In this document: one piece after another, positions 1 through 8,300 of the stretch
Layout of the letters: each line of letters begins with the position of its first letter
Numbering within the stretch: position 1 is the stretch's first letter
Origin: Limnohabitans sp. Rim8
GTDB taxonomy: Bacteria > Pseudomonadota > Gammaproteobacteria > Burkholderiales > Burkholderiaceae_C
DNA length: 33,453 bases
Direction: 5' to 3'
Assembly: GCA_945897795.1 (NCBI GenBank)
Contig: CAMDFT010000032.1
Coordinates: 1 to 33,453, forward strand
The notes under the pieces: model-generated
Database searches by the model: none
What the model was told of the DNA's origin: nothing
What the model saw: only the letters and a program-made list of their open reading frames with translations
Position numbers and translations under genes: made by a program

Positions 1-975
1 TTCTTCAAAGCGCTGCTGTTTTTGGGTGCAGGTTCCGTCATCATGGGCATGCACCACAACCAGGACATCCGCTACATGGGCGGTCTACGCAAGTACATGC
101 CCATCACCTGGATCACCTCCTTGCTGGGCTCGCTGGCGCTGATCGGCACGCCCTTGTTCTCGGGTTTTTACTCCAAGGACAGCATCATCGAAGCCGTGCA
201 CCTGAGCACCTTGCCTGCCGCTGGCTTTGCCAACTTTGCGGTGCTGGCGGGGGTGTTTGTCACGGCTTTCTATTCGTTCCGCATGTATTTCCTGGTCTTC
301 CATGGCCCGGAGCGTTACGACCAGAACCCGGACGCGCACCATGGCCACGATGACCACCACGGTCACGACGATCACGGAGGCGACCATGGCCACGACAAAC
401 CGCACGAGTCGCCTTGGGTGGTGACGGTGCCACTCATCTTGCTGGCGATTCCTTCGGTGGTAATTGGCTACATGACGATCGGCCCCATGTTGTATGGGGA
501 CTTCTTCAAGGATGTCATCTTCATCGATGCGGCCAAGCACCCCGCGATGCAACAACTGGGCGAACTGTTCCATGGTCCAGTGGCCATGGCAATTCACGGC
601 CTGAGCATGGCGCCGTTCTGGTTGGCTTTGGCCGGTGTGCTCACCGCTTGGTACATGTACCTGGTCAACCCCAAAGTGCCAGCCTTCTTTGCCCGCGCAC
701 TGCGTCCGCTGATCGTGGTCATGGAGAACAAGTACTACATGGACTGGATCAACGAAAACATTCTGGCCAAAGGCGCTCGCGGTCTGGGCATGGGTCTGTG
801 GAAGGTAGGCGACCGCGCCATCATCGACGGCTTCTTCGTCAACGGTTCCTGGAAAGTCGTGGGTTGGGTGTCTGGCGTGGTGCGCTGGTTCCAGTCGGGT
901 TTCCTGTACCACTACGCCCTGGTCATGATTTTGGGTGTGTTCGTGCTGATGACGTATTTCGTCTGGCTCGCTTAA
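1..975 (+). CDS. nuoL: NADH-quinone oxidoreductase subunit L (NuoL), 3' part
   Basis: Membrane proton-pumping subunit of respiratory complex I; only the C-terminal 324 residues lie in the window and the frame is open at base 1. Visible antiporter-family features are the segment KYMPITWITSLLGSLALIGTP followed by FSGFYSKDSI, several hydrophobic helices, and the C-terminal helix that NuoL places after its long lateral helix. Between two helices, at about bases 331-408, is a hydrophilic loop very rich in His, Asp and Gly. nuoM follows after 22 bases on the same strand, as in the standard nuo operon. Identity is certain from family resemblance and gene order; the start lies outside the window. Confidence 0.97.
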   Translation, partial: FFKALLFLGAGSVIMGMHHNQDIRYMGGLRKYMPITWITSLLGSLALIGTPLFSGFYSKDSIIEAVHLSTLPAAGFANFAVLAGVFVTAFYSFRMYFLVFHGPERYDQNPDAHHGHDDHHGHDDHGGDHGHDKPHESPWVVTVPLILLAIPSVVIGYMTIGPMLYGDFFKDVIFIDAAKHPAMQQLGELFHGPVAMAIHGLSMAPFWLALAGVLTAWYMYLVNPKVPAFFARALRPLIVVMENKYYMDWINENILAKGARGLGMGLWKVGDRAIIDGFFVNGSWKVVGWVSGVVRWFQSGFLYHYALVMILGVFVLMTYFVWLA

Positions 976-997
976 CGGTTTTGAGGACAAAATAAAA

Positions 998-2473
998 ATG
1001 GGATTGTTAAGCCTTGCCATCTGGATGCCGATCGCTTTCGGTGTCACCCTGCTGGCCTTCGGTCGCGACAGCCAAGCGGGCGCTGTGCGCTGGTTGGCGC
1101 TGGTCGGCGCGATCGCCAGTTTGCTGGTCACACTGCCTCTGATTTCGGGCTTTCAGCTCGGCACATCCGAGATGCAGTTCGTCGAAAAATTAAATTGGAT
1201 TGAGCGCTTCAATGTGCACTACCACTTGGGCGTGGATGGCATCTCGCTGTGGTTGATTCCACTGACGGCCTTCATCAACGTGGTGGTGGTCATTGCGGGC
1301 TGGGAAGTCATCACCCGCAAGGTCAACCAGTACATGGCGGCCTTCCTGATTTTGTCAGGCCTGATGATCGGCGTGTTCTGTGCGTTGGACGGCATTCTTT
1401 TCTACGTTTTCTTTGAAGCCACCTTGATCCCGATGTACCTGATCATCGGCATCTGGGGCGGACCGAACAAGATTTACGCGGCTTTCAAGTTCTTCTTGTA
1501 CACCTTGCTCGGCTCACTGTTGATGCTGATCGCGCTGATCTATTTGTACGTCACATCCGGCGGCAGCTTCGATATCCTGACTTGGCACCAGCTGCCCCTG
1601 TCGGGCACCGTGCAGACTTTGCTGTTCTTTGCCTTCTTTGCGGCCTTTGCCGTCAAGGTGCCCATGTGGCCGGTGCACACCTGGCTGCCCGATGTACACG
1701 TTGAAGCACCCACGGGCGGCTCCGCTGTGCTGGCGGCCATCATGCTCAAGTTGGGCGCTTATGGTTTCTTGCGTTTCTCGATGCCCATCGCACCCGATGC
1801 GGCCCGCGAGTGGGGCATGCTGATCCTTGTGTTGTCGCTGGTGGCGGTGGTCTATGTGGGCCTGGTGGCCATGGTCCAGCAAGACATGAAAAAGCTCGTG
1901 GCTTATTCGTCTGTGGCGCACATGGGTTTTGTGACGCTTGGCTTTTTCATCTTCAACCCGCTGGGCGTGTCCGGCGGCATTGTGCAAATGATCGCGCACG
2001 GCTTTGTGTCGGCTGCCATGTTCTTGTGCATCGGGGTTTTGTACGACCGTGTGCATTCGCGTGAAATCGCCAGCTACGGCGGCGTGGTCAACACCATGCC
2101 CAAGTTCGCCGCCTTTGCCTTGTTGTTTGCCATGGCCAATGCAGGCTTGCCAGGCACTGCGGGTTTTGTGGGCGAGTGGATGGTCATTTTGGGCGCCGTC
2201 AAGTTCAACTTCTGGATCGGCTTGCTGGCCGCTTCGGCTCTGATCTTTGGCGCGGCTTACACCTTGTGGATGTTCAAGCGCGTGTACCTGGGCCCTGTGA
2301 CCAATGACGACGTCAAAGGCTTGGCCGACATCAACGCGCGTGAATTCCTGATGCTGAGCCTCCTGGCCGTGGCCGTGCTCTACATGGGCATTTACCCCAA
2401 ACCTTTCACCGATGTGATGGATGCTTCGGTGATGGACTTGCTCAAGCACGTGGCCATGTCCAAGCTGCCTTGA
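998..2473 (+). CDS. nuoM: NADH-quinone oxidoreductase subunit M (NuoM)
   Basis: Antiporter-like membrane subunit of complex I, 491 residues, the usual length. Characteristic stretches are visible: FFEATLIPMYLIIGIWGG with the conserved membrane glutamate, WPVHTWLPDVHVEAPT followed by a GGSAVLAAIMLK helix, and the MKKLVAYSSVAHMG segment. About 14 hydrophobic segments are spread over the whole length. The ATG at 998 gives the expected short hydrophobic N-terminus and follows nuoL by 22 bases. nuoN begins 51 bases after the stop, so the gene sits inside the nuo operon. Nothing is disrupted. Confidence 0.98.
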   Translation: MGLLSLAIWMPIAFGVTLLAFGRDSQAGAVRWLALVGAIASLLVTLPLISGFQLGTSEMQFVEKLNWIERFNVHYHLGVDGISLWLIPLTAFINVVVVIAGWEVITRKVNQYMAAFLILSGLMIGVFCALDGILFYVFFEATLIPMYLIIGIWGGPNKIYAAFKFFLYTLLGSLLMLIALIYLYVTSGGSFDILTWHQLPLSGTVQTLLFFAFFAAFAVKVPMWPVHTWLPDVHVEAPTGGSAVLAAIMLKLGAYGFLRFSMPIAPDAAREWGMLILVLSLVAVVYVGLVAMVQQDMKKLVAYSSVAHMGFVTLGFFIFNPLGVSGGIVQMIAHGFVSAAMFLCIGVLYDRVHSREIASYGGVVNTMPKFAAFALLFAMANAGLPGTAGFVGEWMVILGAVKFNFWIGLLAASALIFGAAYTLWMFKRVYLGPVTNDDVKGLADINAREFLMLSLLAVAVLYMGIYPKPFTDVMDASVMDLLKHVAMSKLP

Positions 2474-2524
2474 GCGGCCAGGACCTGAACGTTTCGCCTG
2501 AATAGAACAATTGAGAGAACACAG

Positions 2525-4012
2525 ATGATGGACAACTCCAGCTGGATGACGATGTATCCGGAGATCGTGTTGCTGGTCATGGCCTGCGTCGTGACGCTGG
2601 CCGACCTCTTCGTGAAAAGCCCCAAGCGCACAGGCACTTATGTGCTGACGCTGGCGTCTCTTGGCGGCGTGGCCTTGTTGCACGCCTTGTACGCCGATGC
2701 CGGGCAGACGCTGTACGGCTTTGGCCGCATGGTGGTCAGCGACCCGATGGGCCACTGGCTCAAGTGCTTTGCCACCATCGCCGTGATGGTCACCTTGGTG
2801 TACTCGCGCCCTTATGCCGCGGATCGCGACATGCTGCGCGGCGGTGAGATTTTCAGCCTCAGCCTGTTCGCCTTGCTGGGCATGAGCATGATGATCTCGG
2901 GCCAGAACTTCATCGTGATCTATTTGGGTCTGGAACTGCTGACCTTGTCGAGCTATGCGCTCGTGGCCCTGCGCCGCGACCATGCGCAAGCGAGTGAAGC
3001 GGCCATGAAGTACTTCGTGCTGGGGGCCATGGCCTCGGGCTTCTTGCTCTACGGCATGTCCATGATGTATGGCGCCACCGGCAGCCTGGAGTTGTCTGCG
3101 GTGCTCAAAGCCATTGCTTCGGGTCAGGTGAACCACCAAGTGCTGGTGTTTGGCCTGGTCTTCATTGTGGCGGGTCTGGCTTTCAAGATCGGCGCTGTGC
3201 CTTTCCACATGTGGATTCCCGATGTGTACCAAGGTGCCCCAACCGCGGCGACCTTGATGATCGGTGGCGCCCCCAAGCTGGCCGCGTTTGCCATTCTTGT
3301 CCGCTTGTTGGTGGAAGGCATGCTGCCCCTGGCGTTTGACTGGCAGCAAATGCTGTCGCTGCTGGCCATTGGCTCCTTGCTCATTGGTAACTTGGCGGCC
3401 ATCGCGCAGACCAACCTCAAACGCATGCTGGCCTATTCGACCATCTCGCAAATGGGTTTTGTGCTGCTGGGTTTTGTGGCGGGCGTGATCAATGGCGAGA
3501 CCACCCTGGCCGCCAACGCCTACAGCTCGGCCATGTTCTACATGGTGTCGTATGTGTTGACCACCTTGGCCGCGTTCGGCGTGATCATGTTGCTGGCCCG
3601 CCAGGGCTTTGAGAGCGAAGAGATCACCGATCTGGCAGGCCTGAACCAGCGCAGCCCCTTGTATGCGGGTGTGATGGCGATCTGCTTGTTTTCGATGGCC
3701 GGCATTCCGCCGATGGTGGGCTTTTACGCCAAGCTGTCGGTGCTGCAATCTTTGCTCGCATCAGGGCAGGGCTTTTATCTGGGCTTGGCGATTTTCGCAG
3801 TCATCATGTCGCTGATTGGCGCTTTCTATTACCTGCGCGTGGTCAAGGTCATGTACTTTGACGAGCCGGTCACAGCCACCACCGTATCGGCTTCGCTCGA
3901 TGTGCGTTTGGTCTTGTCCACCAATGGCCTGCTGGTCTTGTTGTTGGGCATTTTCCCCGGTGCACTCATGGCTTTGTGCGCCGATTCGATTGTGCGCATG
4001 CTGGCGGTTTGA
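2525..4012 (+). CDS. nuoN: NADH-quinone oxidoreductase subunit N (NuoN)
   Basis: Third antiporter-like membrane subunit of complex I, 495 residues. The family core is clear: YLGLELLTLSSYALVAL with its membrane glutamate, FHMWIPDVYQGAPTAATL, and NLKRMLAYSTISQMGF. Hydrophobic helices cover almost the entire chain. Two ATG codons are adjacent at the start (2525 and 2528); the first is used here. It follows nuoM and precedes DUF2818 by 18 bases on the same strand, so it is the last classical nuo gene. Confidence 0.98.
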   Translation: MMDNSSWMTMYPEIVLLVMACVVTLADLFVKSPKRTGTYVLTLASLGGVALLHALYADAGQTLYGFGRMVVSDPMGHWLKCFATIAVMVTLVYSRPYAADRDMLRGGEIFSLSLFALLGMSMMISGQNFIVIYLGLELLTLSSYALVALRRDHAQASEAAMKYFVLGAMASGFLLYGMSMMYGATGSLELSAVLKAIASGQVNHQVLVFGLVFIVAGLAFKIGAVPFHMWIPDVYQGAPTAATLMIGGAPKLAAFAILVRLLVEGMLPLAFDWQQMLSLLAIGSLLIGNLAAIAQTNLKRMLAYSTISQMGFVLLGFVAGVINGETTLAANAYSSAMFYMVSYVLTTLAAFGVIMLLARQGFESEEITDLAGLNQRSPLYAGVMAICLFSMAGIPPMVGFYAKLSVLQSLLASGQGFYLGLAIFAVIMSLIGAFYYLRVVKVMYFDEPVTATTVSASLDVRLVLSTNGLLVLLLGIFPGALMALCADSIVRMLAV

Positions 4013-4030
4013 TGCTTTGAACACCGCACC

Positions 4031-4333
4031 ATGAGCACGTCCTCCCAAATCGGTTTGTTGATCCTGCTGGCATTGCTGGCCGCCAACGTGCCGTTTTTTA
4101 ACCAGCGCATCATGCTGATGGGCCCACAGCGCCTGTCCAAGCCTTTGCTGTGGCGCTTGATGGAGCTGGTGGTTTTGTACTTCGTGGTGGGCGGTGTGGG
4201 CCTGGCTCTGGAAAACCACGGCGGACAGGTGGCCCCGCAGGGCTGGGAGTTTTATGCGGTGACCGGCACCATGTTCATCACGCTGGCGTTTCCGGGTTTC
4301 GTTTACCGCTACCTGATGCACCGCAAACACTGA
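4031..4333 (+). CDS. DUF2818 family small membrane protein
   Basis: A 100-residue protein with about three hydrophobic segments: residues 8-22 (IGLLILLALLAANVPFF), about 45-60 (LVVLYFVVGGVGLAL), and about 75-93 (FYAVTGTMFITLAFPGFVYRYL). It resembles DUF2818, a family found behind nuoN in Burkholderiales. The 18-base spacing after nuoN suggests co-transcription and a membrane role linked to complex I, but no biochemical function is known to me. Start ATG 4031 follows the nuoN stop directly and fits the membrane N-terminus. Confidence 0.85.
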   Translation: MSTSSQIGLLILLALLAANVPFFNQRIMLMGPQRLSKPLLWRLMELVVLYFVVGGVGLALENHGGQVAPQGWEFYAVTGTMFITLAFPGFVYRYLMHRKH

Positions 4334-4361
4334 GTGCAGCACGGCTCTCACACTGGTTTGC

Positions 4362-4946
4362 ATGTCTGACGACCACCTGATCGAGCACCGGGTCCACCAG
4401 GAAGAGCTCTTGCGCGGGCGCTTCCTGCATGCTTTCCGCGACACCGTGCGGCTGCCCAATCAGAACCTGTCTACCCGCGAATACGTGGTGCACCCCGGCG
4501 CCGTCATGGTGATTCCCATGCTCGACACGCCCGACGGTCTGCGCTTGGTGATGGAGCGTCAGTTTCGTTATCCCGTCGGGCAGGTCATGACCGAGTTCCC
4601 GGCCGGCAAGCTCGATGCCGGCGAAGACCCCTGGTTGTGCGCTCAACGCGAGCTGCAAGAAGAAACCGGCTACACCGCCCGCCAGTGGGCCCGCGCCGGG
4701 GTGTTGCACCCGGTCATCGCGTACTCGACCGAGGTGATCGAGATCTGGTTTGCCAAAGAACTGACTTTGGGCGAGCGTCAGCTGGATAAAGACGAATTCC
4801 TGGACGTCTTCACCGCCAGCCCCGCCGAGCTGATGGCCGCTTGCCAGCAAGGCCGCTTGACCGATGCCAAGACCTTGACGGGCTTGCTCTGGTTGCAAAA
4901 CGTGCAATCGGGCCAGTGGCCCTTGCATTGGCAAACCGTCGCCTGA
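4362..4946 (+). CDS. Nudix hydrolase, ADP-ribose pyrophosphatase-like
   Basis: Predicted cytoplasmic hydrolase of nucleoside diphosphates linked to another moiety, 194 residues. A complete Nudix box G-x5-E-x7-RE-L-x-EE-x-G-Y is readable near residues 84-106 (GKLDAGEDPWLCAQ then RELQEETGY). The preceding EFPAGKLDAGE context and the downstream proline-containing IAYSTEVIEIWFA stretch are typical of ADP-ribose pyrophosphatase (NudF/YffH-like) members, which break ADP-ribose into AMP and ribose 5-phosphate. It lies 28 bases after DUF2818 and 9 bases before the DUF1178 gene, so it is probably read with the nuo operon. The exact substrate is inferred from family resemblance only. Confidence 0.88.
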   Translation: MSDDHLIEHRVHQEELLRGRFLHAFRDTVRLPNQNLSTREYVVHPGAVMVIPMLDTPDGLRLVMERQFRYPVGQVMTEFPAGKLDAGEDPWLCAQRELQEETGYTARQWARAGVLHPVIAYSTEVIEIWFAKELTLGERQLDKDEFLDVFTASPAELMAACQQGRLTDAKTLTGLLWLQNVQSGQWPLHWQTVA

Positions 4947-4955
4947 ACCGCTGGC

Positions 4956-5492
4956 ATGAAAGTCCTCGACCTGCAATGCCGCTTGGGCCACAGCTTTGAA
5001 GGCTGGTTTGGCTCTCAAGACGACTACGACGCTCAGCGCGAACGGGGCCTGGTGACCTGCCCGGTGTGCAACGACAGCGAGATCACCAAAAAGCTGTCAG
5101 CACCGCGCTTGAACCTGGGCCACGGCACAGCCCCCAAAGTGGAGCTGGGGCAGGAGGGCGCTGAACCTGCGGGCGCGGGCAGCGCTGCGGGTGGTTCGCA
5201 ATCCTCCGCTGCCGACGCCCCACCTGCTCCACCAGCCCTGCCTGACATGCCGCCCGATGCCTTGCAGCAGATGCAATCGGCCATGATGAAAATGGTGCGC
5301 CACGTCATGGCCAACACCGAAGATGTGGGAACGCAATTTGCAGAAGAAGCCCGCAAGATCCATTACGGTGAGCGCGAAGAGCGCAACATCCGCGGCCAAG
5401 CCACGCGCGAAGAAACCGAGGCCCTGATCGACGAAGGCATCGAGGTCATGGCTTTGCCCGTGCCGGAAAACCTTAAAGGGCCTCTGCAGTGA
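4956..5492 (+). CDS. DUF1178 family protein
   Basis: A 178-residue protein of unknown function. The N-terminus MKVLDLQCRLGHSFEGWF followed by a CPVCND motif near residue 35 is typical of DUF1178 and suggests a small metal-binding ribbon (Cys8, His12 and the CPVC pair could be ligands). A low-complexity Ala/Gly/Pro linker spans about residues 60-95. A helical C-terminal half follows, rich in Glu and Arg (FAEEARKIHYGEREERNIRGQ). It sits 9 bases after the Nudix gene and 18 bases before arfB, so the three are likely cotranscribed. Family assignment is from memory of the N-terminal motif. Confidence 0.85.
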   Translation: MKVLDLQCRLGHSFEGWFGSQDDYDAQRERGLVTCPVCNDSEITKKLSAPRLNLGHGTAPKVELGQEGAEPAGAGSAAGGSQSSAADAPPAPPALPDMPPDALQQMQSAMMKMVRHVMANTEDVGTQFAEEARKIHYGEREERNIRGQATREETEALIDEGIEVMALPVPENLKGPLQ

Positions 5493-5510
5493 CTGCAGGT
5501 GCAGAGCCAA

Positions 5511-5912
5511 ATGAAACACGCCCTGCACATCGACGACGCCGAGGTCGAGCTGAGCGCCATCCGGGCGCAAGGCCCGGGCGGGCAAAACGTCAACAAGGTC
5601 TCCAGCGCCATCCAACTGCGTTTTGATGTGGCGAACTCCGCCTTGCCAGACGACGTCAAGCAGCGCTGGCTGGCGTCGGGCGACAGTCGGTTGACGCTGG
5701 AGGGCGTTTTCATTTTGAAAGCCCAGAAACACCGCACCCAAGAAGCCAACCGGGTGGACGCCTGGGCCAGGCTGTATGAAACCCTGGACCTGTACGCCAA
5801 GCCCCCCAAGCCGCGCAAGGCCACGAAACCCACTTATGGCTCGGTGCAAAGGCGGCTGGAGGGCAAGTCGATTCAGTCCAAGATCAAGGCCTCAAGGCGG
5901 GGCCAGGACTGA
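5511..5912 (+). CDS. arfB: Alternative ribosome-rescue factor ArfB (peptidyl-tRNA hydrolase)
   Basis: Stalled-ribosome rescue hydrolase that releases peptide from peptidyl-tRNA on non-stop complexes. The release-factor-like catalytic loop IRAQGPGGQNVNK is present with the GGQ triplet at about residues 23-25. The C-terminal tail is strongly basic (PKPRKATKPTYGSVQRRLEG then KSIQSKIKASRRG), which in this family inserts into the empty mRNA entry channel. Length 133 residues matches ArfB/YaeJ. The ATG at 5511 gives the family N-terminus (basic residues, then VELSAIRAQ). A GTG at 5499 would add four residues and cannot be excluded. Confidence 0.93.
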   Translation: MKHALHIDDAEVELSAIRAQGPGGQNVNKVSSAIQLRFDVANSALPDDVKQRWLASGDSRLTLEGVFILKAQKHRTQEANRVDAWARLYETLDLYAKPPKPRKATKPTYGSVQRRLEGKSIQSKIKASRRGQD

Positions 5913-6101
5913 TGGCCATCAAGTCACACGTCGTGACGCGCCTATTCGTTGCTCCACAAACTTGAAATCGGTGCTGTCCAGATGCCTTCGCAGAGAGACA
6001 TGGTTTCGTGAAAGACAACAGGCGTGTCTTCCAACGCCTCCGTTTGGCGAAGTTCCATTCGGCGTAAATAAAAATGTTGAGGTTCCACGCCGAAAAATGT
6101 G

Positions 6102-6138
6102 CCGTAAATTACGGAAATAATCGACGTAAATTACGGAT

Positions 6139-6158
<20 letters not shown>
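6102..6158. repeat. Three-copy 22-bp-period near-palindromic repeat
   Basis: Copies start at 6102 (CCGTAAATTACGG), 6124 (ACGTAAATTACGG) and 6146 (CTGTAAATTTCGG), exactly 22 bases apart. The first is a perfect 6-bp inverted repeat around a single A; the third is degenerate and lies inside the last codons of miaA. Spacing of about two helical turns and the AT-rich setting suggest a cooperative protein-binding site, but the bound protein is unknown. The rest of 5913-6138 has no convincing gene. An 8-bp inverted repeat (6058-6065 with 6087-6094) precedes the array. Confidence 0.7.
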
Positions 6159-7082
<924 letters not shown>

Positions 7083-7086
<4 letters not shown>

Positions 7087-8300
7087 GCCGCTGCTGTTGC
7101 CATGAGCACTGGGCGGCCGTGGCGCTGAACGGCGGTCCAGGCCACCAGCGTGATGACGATGGCCCAGAGCAAGACGCCGTGCGCCAGCGCAAACACCGGG
7201 CGGTCCATGTGGGTGCTGAGCCAGGCGCCCATGAAGAATGCGCCCAGCATCATCAAAAACCCATTCAATGCCGAAGCCGTGCCTGCCCGTTGCGGAAAGG
7301 GCGCCACGGCGCCGCTTTGACCGCATGGCTGATGGACGCCGTGGCCCAGCATGAAGATGTACATGGGCACCATGACGGCCCAGGCACCGTACCAGTCCTG
7401 ACCTTCACCGGCATGGGCCAGCGCGGCCATGCTGACACCGCCTGTGACGGTCAGCACCGCTGCCATGCCCACGGTGCGGTGCACGCTGGTGCGGCGCAGC
7501 ATCCAGCGGCACAAGAAGGTGCCCACGATGTAGGACAGCGACATGCTGAGCATCAGAAAACCATAGGCCGTTTTGCTGTAACCCATGAATTGAATGAAGA
7601 CAAACGACGAGCTGGCCAGAAAAGTGAACAGACCTAGGTAAGACGCAGAAGCCAAAGCGCACCAGGTGAGGAAAACGGGGTGGCGCAGGATGTCGAGGTT
7701 GGCGCGAATCAGGGGACCGGCGCGCAGGGCGTGCGCATCGGGTTGGGCCAGGGTTTCTTCGAAGCGCCAGGCCAGCAAGGCGAGGGTGCCGGCGCCAAAC
7801 ACCGCGACGGCGATCAGGGCCACGCGCCAGCCCAGCCAATCGGTGAGCAGGCCGCCCAGCGGCGCGCATGCGCAAGCGATGATGCCCAGGCCGGTCAGGG
7901 CTTGCGACATGACGGTGGCACCTTGGCTTGGTGCAAACAGGTCGCGCACCACCGCGCGTGCGGCCATGACCCCCGCGCCCATGGCGATGCCTTGCAGGGT
8001 GCGGCCTGCGATCAGCCAGGCCATGCTGGGGGCAAATGCACAGGCCACCGATGCGAGTGTGAAAGCAGCCATGCCCCACAGCAGGATGGGTCTGCGTCCA
8101 AAGCGGTCCGACATGGGACCCCAGACGAGCTGGGACAGACCAAATGCCAGGAGCAGCGCCGTGAGAGTGAGTTGGGCCTGGCCCATGCTGGCACCAAAGC
8201 CTTCGGTGATAACGGGCAGGGCCGGCAAATACAAGTCGCTGGTGACGGGCTGCAGTCCGAGCAGCAGGGCCAGGATGAGGACGATGAGTTTTTGACCCAT
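7083..8300 (-). CDS. MFS multidrug transporter, Bcr/CflA subfamily
   Basis: Predicted inner-membrane drug/proton antiporter, 405 residues with about 12 hydrophobic segments. The N-terminus has the Bcr/CflA signature [16 protein letters not shown] in and after helix 1, then the MFS loop motif [17 protein letters not shown], and later the antiporter-type helix with a GPLGG-like turn ([16 protein letters not shown]). ATG 8300 was chosen because it starts the first helix directly and overlaps the mutL stop by one base. Its own stop overlaps the miaA start. The substrate cannot be read from sequence. Confidence 0.9.

Noticed and set aside
1514..3748. Very long minus-strand open frame (744 codons) across nuoM and nuoN
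   Set aside because: It is antisense to two certain genes, has a His/Gln/Arg-rich composition typical of reversed GC-rich coding DNA, and shows no domain.
5942..6058. 38-residue minus-strand frame between arfB and miaA
   Set aside because: A fragment EALEDTPVVF faintly recalls the start of DUF4143 ATPases, but there is no P-loop or further match, so it is not called.
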